From Corydoras sp. C115 (Eukaryota; Chordata; Actinopteri; Siluriformes; Callichthyidae), in assembly GCA_019802505.1 (NCBI GenBank), contig JAFMOC010000038.1, positions 483,001 to 547,000 of the forward strand: a stretch of 64,000 nt of DNA. Direction: 5' to 3'. This document shows, in pieces, positions 27,280 through 35,599 of this stretch (position 1 is the first letter of the stretch; each line of letters opens with the position of its first letter). The notes under the pieces are model-generated. The model did no database searches. It was not told the origin of the DNA and was given only the letters and a program-made list of their open reading frames with translations. The position numbers and the translations under genes are program-made.

Positions 27280-28330
27280 TTGCACAGGTCAAGAGTTCAT
27301 CACAGGGCAGATGCAGTGAAAAACCCATTCACACCCATGTTCTACCACCAGTACACCTCATGTTTTCAGACTGAGATAGCCGTTCCGAAGAATCCCATGT
27401 ACATGCAGAAAAAACATGCGACTAAATGCCAAGATGTGAAACACATCTCCAACGATGTTAGAGAAGCAATTGTTGCTAACTATCAATTGTAAATTAAAGC
27501 TATTTATAAACATTTAAAAGTGTATCAATTTACTGTGAGAAAAAATATTCACAGGTGGAAAACATTTTAAAACCATTGACATCTTTCCACATCCCAAGCA
27601 TATTCACCGCAAAGTCAGGCCATGGAAGGCTCAGAGAAAGTGTACAAACTCAAAAGCTAAATATCTTTGTGTTAATCACTTATTATTATTTTTTTTTTTA
27701 ACAAGTATTATATAATATTTAGCCAGCCCTTTTCCCAACTCACAAATACACATTACATCAATGCGGACTAATTCAACTAAAAACTATATAGGAATTTATT
27801 TAGAACATTTCATTTAGAACCTTATATAAAAGTTATTATTCTTAGAGAAGCTACATCTGCTGTGCATGTAATATTTAGCAGCAATAACAATATGCTAAGA
27901 TGTATGGATTGAGGAGTAAAGATCTACAACTTAAAGGGGATTTAGAGAGGTTGGAATGTTTGGTCACATGTCAAAAAGGAAACCAAAGCTTACAGCTGCA
28001 GACAAACAAGCTTTACAAGTTCTTTCCAGAAAACACAATGATTGGTCCTAAGCTGGTGATCTTCACTGAAGAATTTAGGTTTCACCGTAGAAGTGATGGA
28101 TGAGTGTTGGTCCAGCACAAGAGGTTAGAAAGTTGTGCACTTTGCCAGCTATAAAACACAGTGAAGTTGGGATAATGGTCTAGGGATCCGCCACCAGGCA
28201 AAGGCTTTGGGTGTTTAACAGAATAGAATACTGCTAAACTGATGGCTGTTGCTTATATTTTTATACTGGTGGAGCGTTGATTGACTGCTTTTCATTAAGC
28301 CATGACTAGATATTCTAAAAAATTAAGCAC
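27280..28330 (+). pseudogene. Decayed Tc1-like transposase gene
   Basis: Two blocks of a Tc1-type transposase (DNA-cutting and joining enzyme of a mobile element) remain. Near 27435-27560 the frames give HISNDVREAIVANYQ, AIYKHLKVYQFTVRK and IHRWKTF, the two N-terminal helix-turn-helix regions. Near 28040-28160, FTEEFRFHRRSDG followed by VLVQHKR matches the catalytic-core FTDESRFHLRSDG context, with the expected Asp replaced by Glu. An AT-rich stretch (27660-27890) separates the blocks. In-frame stops and frameshifts are frequent, so it is dead. Orientation is antisense to the Slit gene. Confidence 0.7.
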
Positions 28331-28949
28331 ACTAAACCAGAAAGCAAAATAAAAATGAAGAATATATTAAAGTCAATGCAATGTCTCCACCAATCCACAG
28401 ATTGTATACAAATGTCAGATTTTGTCTTTAAAATGTGCTGATATCAATTAACACTGAATGACACTGAATGATAGATGATGTATAATACTTCTTATTATGT
28501 TTCTGTCCAAAATGTCTGACTGCAGTCATACAATATACAGTAACGATGATTGGAGTTCTTTGTTATTTATTTTATCTTAATAAAAGTCATAATTATTGTA
28601 TACACGTGCTTATTTTTTTAATGCATTTTATAAAATATCACACAATGGTAATAGCATTGTAGTAAGGGAACTAGTTTAAATAAATCTGTCATTCAATGGA
28701 GTGTATGTGGCATTGTTGGTAAATGTGAAACGAAGTAAGAAGGAATTCCATAACAATACATAGAGCATAGTAACAGATTATATATAGTTGCTGCAAAAGA
28801 CTGAGTACACTCTTAAATCCAGAAGATGTGTAAAAGACAATAGTGTGATTCTTTATAGCATGAACTAACCAAACAGGTAAACCACAAGCATTAATATTAA
28901 AGTTGGCAAACTTTAAAATAGGGAATTTACAGTCTAATAACAAAATCTT

Positions 28950-29150
28950 AATGTTCAACCTTAGAAAGTCATCATGAACCCTATGCTATAACTCTGAAAC
29001 AGTATGAGATTTGGTGATGACATAAATCTGGAAGTCAGCACAGCAGTGAAAACTGCAGCCATGAATAAAAAAAACTTCACCAAGGTTAAAGTATATATTA
29101 TTAATAGAAAGAGACCAAGGACAGATCCCTGGGGCATCCCCATGTCAGAC
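28950..29150 (-). pseudogene. L2-like LINE reverse-transcriptase fragment
   Basis: The minus strand gives GMPQGSVLGLFLLIIYTLTL (consensus GVPQGSVLGPLLFIIYTLPL). After a frameshift it gives FHCCADFQIYV, the position of FHCYADDTQIYV. Both the catalytic motif (YADD to CADF) and the frame are broken, so it is dead. It lies in the same orientation as the Slit gene, about 215 bp downstream of exon 2 in transcript order. Confidence 0.75.
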
Positions 29151-29365
29151 GTACAGGAGATGCCAGTTGTTTACACAGAGAGTTTATGTATTGACTGCTA
29201 AAAGAAGTCCTGAGCATTCGCTCTTCTCTTTCTCTTTCTACTCGGTATCGCTCAACATTTGTGTAAGATGTCATCCGAAACATATCAATATTATGTTATT
29301 ACAATTACAATCCTGCATGTGCACACTTTCATCAAATGTCATAAATAAAGGTAACTGATACTCAC

Positions 29366-29437
29366 AGCACTCTGAGATTCCGGAGCCCCACAAAATCAGC
29401 CTTTGTGATTTTGGTAAGATTGTTGTTGTTGAGGTCA
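29366..29437 (-). CDS. slit2: Slit exon 2 (leucine-rich repeat)
   Basis: This 72-nt exon joins the CT left by exon 1 to make Leu and then reads DLNNNNLTKITKADFVGL, followed by RNLRVL. That is one complete leucine-rich repeat with the LxxLxLxxN/NxL spacing of Slit domain D1. It is too short to stand out as an open frame, and was found by matching the expected Slit sequence and phase. The donor on the minus strand is CT|GTGAGTA and the acceptor is GCAG|TGACC. Both ends are phase 2, so the exon can be included or skipped without a frameshift. The sequence before the acceptor is an almost pure TG repeat instead of a normal pyrimidine tract, which is unusual (see findings). Family assignment is secure; the paralogue is inferred. 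Confidence 0.93.
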
Positions 29438-29440
29438 CTG

Positions 29441-29448
29441 CATGAACA

Positions 29449-29482
<34 letters not shown>

Positions 29483-29490
29483 TGCACACA
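29441..29490. repeat. (CA)n array at the Slit exon 2 acceptor
   Basis: CA-rich from 29445 to 29481 with one CATA interruption. In the Slit sense strand it is (TG)n, ending four bases before the acceptor AG of exon 2. Confidence 0.97.
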
Positions 29491-31664
29491 GAAGGCAGGA
29501 ATTTAGACCACACAGTTTTGCACAGAAATACTTCAGGCTGTGTCTAGGTTAGACACCAGCCCATAACTTCAGATTTTATTAGCTGTTATAAAAATATCCT
29601 TAATGCTTTAGGGCAATTCCGGCATGCTGAATGTGTCATTTGAACTTATGTTGACTTGCACGGTATCTTGTGGGCAAAAAATCTCAAAGCCTGTACATAG
29701 AGATTTTCACAATCCAAAGGTTAAAACTTAATTATGAATTAGGAACCCTGTTTTCATTGAGGTTTACATTAATGAGTTAATTGTCAACCTTCCTATAGGT
29801 ATTTTTGTCACTAACCTTGTTTAATAATGACTTTTCGGGACTTATGACTTGCTTTACAAGTAGAACAATTGTGTTCTTTAACAACAAAGTTCGCTAAGTT
29901 TACATGTTATATGTACATACTAGTACCGTTTCTAAATAGAAATTTGGATATTTTTAAACCCAGCCCTTTTAATGTCAACATCAGAAAGTGGTACACAGTT
30001 TGTAATCAGTGATATTAACTAAGTGAGCTGATTGAAATAAGAGAATGGTAAGACTGTGACTGCAGAACCATTTACTACATGTCCTTTAACTATTGAGGTG
30101 GATCAGGTGTAGATTGGTTGTGTTTAAACAATATAGTATTGTAAGATCACTCTGATTTAAAAGTTTTCAGGTCTTTCAACCTTGTTATATTTGGATGTGA
30201 TTATCTTGTTATCTTGTGATTATCTTATAAGAATCTTGTATCTTATATTCAAAGCTTCATAGATGTCTGTGGTCAGAGATACATATGGGAGTAAGTAATA
30301 ACAATCATTGTTAAATTCTCCAGTTTTTATCTGCATACAACAAAGTTATACACAGCATAGGTCACATTTTGTAACTAAATCTTCCAAGGTAATCATTTAC
30401 ACATTGCACGTTTTTAGTCACTGCTGTGATTCAGTTCAAAGTTAAGAAATACTGAACTGCTGCATCTGTTGCAGAGAGATAATTACAAAGAGCAATAATT
30501 CCATCACATGTGTTTTTTCCAACTGAACAAAGCACAGGCAACTCTTTATATTCAAAAGTCAATTACACTCAATTATAAGAGTCAGAGAGAGTTGTATAAC
30601 CTTAGAGCATTTGTTGAATTTCACCGATATACAGTTGTAAAATCCTTTTATGAATTATTTAAAGTTTTTTTGTTGTTCTTTGCTTCAGAGGAGCCTTTCT
30701 CATGCATGCATTATGCCAAGACTTACAAAGCATAATTAATGGATGTCATTTTTATTTTGCATAACAAATGGTTTACAAGAGCGAGCTACAAATACAACCA
30801 TTTTATTGAGCCATTTAGAAAAATGCAATAAAATAAGGATTATTTTTAATCCCTCATGTCTTTAACTAATAAATGTAATGTAAAAATATCTGTTGGTACA
30901 GACCAACTTGTATTTTGTAAACATTTAATTTCTAAAGAATGTTTACCATATACTAAATAACTGTTATTTTTAATTCCACTTCTTAATCGCTTTGGAATTG
31001 TGTTTTTATATTTGCTTGCTCTTTCTAGCCTTAATGCAGCAGATGCCTCTTCTTAATCCCAATATAAACATTATTGTGCATTTACACATATTCAAGTCAT
31101 TCAGTCTTGTGTGCAATGACGCACCCTCCCTACCTTGATGGATTTTGGTTTTTGCACCTTTTACTCATTACAGTCTAGATTATCTGTTTGATCTGTGACA
31201 GATGGTGCAACTCTTAAATACTTTGTGGTCTGGCATTGAGAAATGTTATTTTAGAAAAAAAAATTAATAATTCTTACCAGAAGTTTAACGCAATATTCAA
31301 GAAGTCAACTTTGCTTTAAAAGACTGAGCCTTGATTCATGCTTCTTTAACACCTAATCATTATGCCCTCTCACCTGTTATGAATATTTTTAAATGTTTAT
31401 AAACTTTTTTTGTGCTCTTGCACCAACATTTTTGGAATATGTTATATTAATTAATTCTATTTTTAATAAAATCAAACAGGAGAGTAAAGACTTTAGTAAT
31501 ATTTTTGTCTATTTTTGGAAAGTACATAAAGAATTAACAAACACGATTCTTGTTTTTATTCAAAATACTTGAAATTGAGGTTAGAAACGTGTTATAAAAT
31601 CTTAATTCATCTATTTTTATATGGACAGGGAAACAGAATTACTGTTTGTGACATACACCCTATA

Positions 31665-32000
31665 GACTGGCTTGCCAAAAAAAGAACACTCTATTATTTT
31701 GTGTAACTGCTGTCAGCTTTGATTACTGTATCCATTCACTATGGCATTGTTTTTGCAACCTTATGCAACATCGAAGGATTTAATTCCTTGGCCAAGATCT
31801 TGTACTAGCAATGAGAACGTGAAGGCTCTATATTGATGAAGACTCCAAAAGTCTTCCTCAACTAATTTCAAATACTTTTAAAAGGTCAGGCATTGGAATA
31901 TGTCTGTTACATAAGGGGATGAAACATCCATTGACGAGATAAACCTGGACCTTCCATACATTTAGGTAAATGTCTCTGACATGAAACTGATCACTGGAAA
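31665..32000 (-). mobile_element. Tc1-like element remnant
   Basis: It starts GACTGGCTTGCCAAAAAAAG (terminal repeat), then CTTTGATTACTGTATCCATT, ATGGCATTGTTTTTGCAACC, CCAAGATCTTGTACTAGC, and later ATTGACGAGATAAACCTGG. These match the transposase-antisense strand of a common fish Tc1 element, so its gene would run on the minus strand. It is truncated and mutated. Confidence 0.6.
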
Positions 32001-32428
32001 TAACCTGAGATCATAACAATTTTGGCCAAAAAACTTTCTCTATGAGCGATTTAGTTTTGTGTGGCTATTTAGTCATTCTGAGGTTTAAGACCCGGGTTTG
32101 ATAGTAAAGTTCTAATGGTGTTAAGTGAATTATATGCCAGGTCTTTTCATGCCTTTGCATCAAACTCGTCCAAACGTGTGGAGACCAGCCATGCTGGAAT
32201 AGACTCTGGACAACGACGTCACACATCAATACCTTTACAAAATTCAAAGTAGCAAAAAATTTGTTTAAAATGAATATTTTAAATATTTGCTCAGCTTTTA
32301 TAGCTTTTATATTTGGTTTCACACATTTCAGCAGAATTAAAACTTGTTTCATAATAAAAAGATCATCGTCATGCAATACATCATAGCTTTATGCGGCTTG
32401 GGATTTGAATATCTGTGAACTGCGCGCC

Positions 32429-32786
32429 GGGCGGCACGGTGGCTTAGTGGTTAGCACGTTCTCCTCTCAGCGCTAGGGATTCCCGGTTCGAATCTCCATC
32501 TGGGTGGAGTTTCCATGTTCTTCCCGTGTCCGCGTGGGTTTCCTCCGGGTTCTCCGGTTTCCTCCCACAGTCCAAAAACATGGATCAAGTCAATTGAATT
32601 CTCCAAATTGCCCCATATAGAGTGTGTCTGTGAGTGAGTGTGTGCCCAGCGATGGATTGGCGCCCTGTCCTGGGTGTACCTGCCCAGCGCCTGAGACGTT
32701 CTCCCCTGGATGGGCATGGGGAACCCCACCGCGACCCTAATAGAGGATAAAGCGGGAGATAATGAATGAATGAATGAATGAATGAA
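32429..32786 (+). mobile_element. Near-intact tRNA-headed SINE in Slit intron 1
   Basis: It starts GGGCGGCACGG and has a tRNA-like head with A-box-like TGGCTTAGTGG and B-box GGTTCGAATC. The body includes GTGGGTTTCCTCCGGGTTC and GGCGCCCTGTCCTGGGTG, and the tail is (GAAT)n. A perfect 13-bp target-site duplication, TGAACTGCGCGCC, flanks it at 32416-32428 and 32787-32799. The intact duplication and tail indicate a recent insertion. It is antisense to the Slit gene and ends 28 bp from the exon 1 donor. Confidence 0.9.
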
Positions 32787-32827
32787 TGAACTGCGCGCCC
32801 TGGTGTGTTGGTGTGTGTTGCACTCAC

Positions 32828-33012
32828 AGACGCTCAGTGCCGCGCGGGATGTCTCTGGGGACACTCCGCAGTCCCTGCGCGTGGCAGTCCACGGTGGTCC
32901 CGACGCACGAGCACTGAGCCGGGCAGAGCTGCGCCCGCGCGCCGCCTCCGCCGCCGGCCCCGAGCAGCGCGAGCGCCGCAGCCACGCACACCGCCGCGCT
33001 CCAGACGCGCAT
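32828..33012 (-). CDS. slit2: Slit guidance ligand, exon 1 (signal peptide and first LRR N-terminal cap)
   Basis: First coding exon of a secreted Slit protein, the ligand of Robo receptors in axon guidance and cell migration. Translation from the ATG at 33012 gives a basic start (MRVW), then an Ala/Leu/Gly-rich hydrophobic stretch and a likely signal cleavage after Ala-Arg-Ala (residue 27). The LRR N-terminal cap follows: CPAQCSC, then TTVDC, with cysteines near residues 30, 34, 36 and 43, and then GLRSVPRDIPRGTERL. The frame stays open seven codons further upstream but begins there with GTG, so the ATG at 33012 (A at -3) is the chosen start. The exon ends with CT followed by GTGAGT, a strong phase-2 donor. 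The Slit family is certain from the cap plus exons 2-4. The paralogue is a judgement by eye: CPAQCSC here, and MENKIS and FPELLF in later exons, favour slit2 over slit1 or slit3. Five consecutive glycines precede the cleavage site. Confidence 0.93.
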
Positions 33013-33720
33013 CCTTCCTCCTTTATCCCGCACGCTTGCTTTTTATCCAGCAACTCGAATCAGACCGGGATGCGGAGTGCGAATGCGTCCAACAAACAAA
33101 AAAGCCAAAAATAAAAACACCCTCTGATCCAAAAAAAAAAAAAAAAGTTAAATAATCCGTTCAACCTGTCAGTCTCCCTCACTAAATCACAGCCGTTCAC
33201 TCGCTCCCCTCGCGCAGACGAGCGCGCGCTCCACAGTCGCACCTTCACGCCGAAGAGTCGTCCCGCGCGCGCGCGTCGGGCATCATCGCGCTCCAGTCAG
33301 CTGACGCTCCAAGCGCGTGGAGAAGTGTGTGTGGGTGTGGGTGTGTGGGTGTGGGTGTGTGTGTCCGTCCTTCAGCGGCACCTGACGCGTCTTCACTTAG
33401 AGAAGCAGCCAGCGCCGAATCCCGTACAATCCGGTCCGACTACAGGAGCGTTTCGGGGTCTAAAGGGGGGGTTTGGGGAGGCTGTGTGCGTGGGTGCGTG
33501 CGCGATCGCCTTCAGACCAGTTGACATAAATAGAGGTGAAGAATCCAGGTTTAGAAAAAGCCGCAAATCTCTGCGTGGAGTCTCTGTTTAGAAAGTTGTC
33601 GTTCAGCAAAAGCACACTGTTGCAACTGCGAGCGAGCGACGGCGCGTCTGACCCGAAACCTGCTGCACGTGCGCGCCTGGAAGACAGCCCCGCCCATTTC
33701 CCCGCCCCTACTGAGAGAGA
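32829..33720 (-). promoter_or_regulatory. CpG-rich promoter and 5'UTR region of the Slit gene
   Basis: This block is strongly GC- and CpG-rich compared with the AT-rich flanks, and it spans exon 1 and about 700 bp upstream. It contains a (CG)6 tract at 33264-33275, a T-run in the sense strand (33131-33147), a G-quadruplex-type motif at 33333-33355 on the plus strand, and a GA-rich tract near 33711-33738. I saw no convincing TATA box, as expected for a CpG-island developmental promoter. The transcription start is not determined. The 5'UTR is probably within 33013 to about 33600. Confidence 0.7.
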
Positions 33721-33957
33721 GAGAGTGAGAGAGAGAGAATAAAAATCCCTGTTCATTCTAACCCACCCATTCACTAACTACTGCCCTATTAATTCGTCCC
33801 AGGTTTTTCTGATGGGTGTCCTTTTACCTTATTTGACGCAATCAGCTTTTGTCTTGGAGATGCTGCTGCTACTCACCACCTACACCAGCTCTTAACGCCC
33901 TTTGCACTCACAAGAGGCAGTGATTTGACATTTTATAGTAGTTCTATGAGTAGTATC

Positions 33958-34325
33958 TCTTACTACTCATCCTTGGATCACCATCTTATCGTGGTGGAAG
34001 AGTCCACGTACTTGAATCATCTTGGCCGCTATGGTGTCCGGAGCAAAAGCCCCTGGTAGGGTCTCCCAAGGCAAATTGGTTCTAGGTGGTGAAAACCCCT
34101 ATGAAGAAAAACAGCAGGAAATCGTGTACCCTGCCCAGATTAGGGTCACCAGGGCCCCACCCTGGAGCCAGGCCTGGGGGAGGGGTTCGCAAGCGAGCGT
34201 CTGGTTGGCGGCAACTTTCCCATGGTGCCCTACAGGGCCCTGCCCGAAAAGCTACATGGGTCCCCCCTTCCATTGACTCAGCACCTGTGGGAGGGGCAGT
34301 AATAGGGGTTCGGTGCATTGTGGAA
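33958..34325 (+). mobile_element. GC-rich 5' region of a fish non-LTR retrotransposon
   Basis: CTTGGATCACCATCTTATCG, then TGGTGGAAGAG, GCCCCTGGTAGGGTCTCCC, GGGTCACCAGGGCCC, CTGGAGCCAGGCCTGGGGG and CATGGGTCCCCCCTTCC form a block I recall as a dispersed fish retroelement leader. It is a GC-rich island separate from the Slit CpG island. Family name not assigned. Confidence 0.5.
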
Positions 34326-34429
34326 GTAAAAAGTAAAGCCACTGTCACTTTTGCTATTTCTGTATTTATATGACTATTGTACTTTAAATATAAATATTTT
34401 TAAATATTATAGCATACTTTATGTCTTTC

Positions 34430-34895
34430 TGAACAACATCGCAAAGATCAGACCTTTCTTGACTGAACATGCTACTCTGCTGTTAGTTCAAGTCCTTATC
34501 CTATTCTCGATTACTGTAATGCATTGCTTGCCGGTCTCCCAGCTTGCGCAATCAGGCCTCTACAACTGATTTAAAACTCTGCAGCCTGACTTGTGTTCAA
34601 CCATCCAAGTGAACTCATGTCACTCCATTACTGCTCACATTCAGTACAAGGCACTGACTCTGGGCTACTGGAAAATTACTGGATTTGCCCCTCTCTTACA
34701 TTCAATCTATATTTCCAAAATACACTCCAACTCGTTTACTTTGCTTAAGTGATAAATGTCGCCTGTTGAATTCAATCCTACCTTGGTGTTAATTCTCACT
34801 CCATATCATTCAACACCGTAAAGCTGAGTCATTTAGCATCTGTAAGAAACAACTCAAGACACATATCTACCACAAAGACTTGATATATATAAAGC
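34430..34895 (+). pseudogene. L2-like LINE ORF2 C-terminal remnant
   Basis: Frames in this stretch give LLLVQVLIL, then DYCNALLAGLPACAIRPLQ, NSAA and LVFNHPSE, the conserved C-terminal half of an L2-type LINE protein (LVLSRLDYCNALLAGLP, NSAARLVFN). Stops and frameshifts are common. It lies about 1.4 kb upstream of Slit exon 1, on the opposite strand. Confidence 0.7.
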
Positions 34896-34924
34896 ATGAT
34901 TGGGCGAGTTTTTAAGTAATTAAG

Positions 34925-35163
34925 TAATTTGACTGACCCATACAGAGCCCTAACCTCAATCCCATCAAACATTATTGGAAAGAACAGAGATTGTAAGCCA
35001 GTCTCTTTTGTGTAACATTAGTGTATAAATTCATAAATTGCTTTTAAACCTTGTAGAAAATCTTCTAAGAAAAGTTGAAGTCGAAGATGCAATGAAGACC
35101 AACTGTGAAAAGAATGTCATTAAAACGATTGTCGGTGTCCCAGTACTTTTGTCCATGCAGTGT
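34925..35163 (+). mobile_element. Tc1/mariner-like remnant (3' part)
   Basis: AGAGCCCTAACCTCAATCCC, ATCAAACATTATTGG, TCTTTTGTGTAACATTAGTG and CTTGTAGAAAATCTTC match the C-terminal Tc1 transposase region. It ends in a terminal-repeat-like segment, CCCAGTACTTTTGTCCATGC. Confidence 0.65.
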
Positions 35164-35436
35164 ATCTACAGTTATTACTCCATTACTACATTACACTTAG
35201 TAATTGAATAAAAAGATGCTAAAATGACACTAAAAGCACAAAGCAGAACCTGCAGGGCAGGAAAAGATTACTGTACTGTACTCTGACAGACCCAAGCAGT
35301 AAAACCTGAAACAAGTGCCCCAGCTGGTTACGTGGCCCAGTCATTAAAACTCATTATGTCAAGACCAGCATTGTTTTATAACCCAGATTTATACATCATT
35401 TACCTGAACAGAAAAGGCAATGCATATATCAAATGA

Positions 35437-35595
35437 GGCAAGGGGTGGCATGGTAGTGTAGTGTAGTGTTTTGCACAGTAGGATAGTGGTGCATTGCTCC
35501 GTGTTTATCTGCCTAGCTCCCAAATCATTCTCCCCCAAATGGGCATGGGGAACACCCTTGCAACCCTAGAAGAAGATTAAGATGAAGAGATTAGA
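35437..35595 (+). mobile_element. Decayed SINE fragment
   Basis: It starts with a head-like GGGGTGGCATGG. The 3' part is recognisable by TCTGCCTAGCTCCCAAATC, AATGGGCATGGGGAACACC and AACCCTAGAAGAAGATTAAG. The central body is missing and the copy is old. Confidence 0.6.
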
Positions 35596-35599
35596 TATT

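Larger units (their letters stand above)
22190..29365 (-). other. Slit intron 2
   Basis: Intron of 7176 nt between exons 2 and 3. It contains an L2-like reverse-transcriptase fragment (28950-29150), a Tc1 transposase remnant (27280-28330), two long CA arrays (26087-26148 and 26356-26400), a LINE nested in a Tc1-like remnant (22930-23705) and an internally deleted SINE (22527-22735). The stretch 23.9-26.0 kb is AT-rich with no recognised feature. Confidence 0.9.
29438..32827 (-). other. Slit intron 1
   Basis: Intron of 3390 nt bounded by GT at 32827 and AG at 29438, joining exons 1 and 2 in phase 2. It holds a near-intact SINE next to the donor (32429-32786), a decayed Tc1-like element (31665-32000) and a (TG)n tract (sense strand) at the acceptor. 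Between about 29.5 and 31.6 kb I see only AT-rich unique sequence with no coding signal. Confidence 0.9.

Noticed and set aside
33013..33033. Upstream in-frame extension of Slit exon 1
   Set aside because: The upstream codon is GTG, not ATG. The ATG at 33012 has a suitable context and is followed directly by a signal peptide.
32451..33053. A 200-codon open frame on the minus strand
   Set aside because: It runs through the antisense of the SINE and then out of frame with real Slit exon 1. Similar translations at 38116-38475 and 46832-47137 reflect the shared SINE, not a conserved protein.
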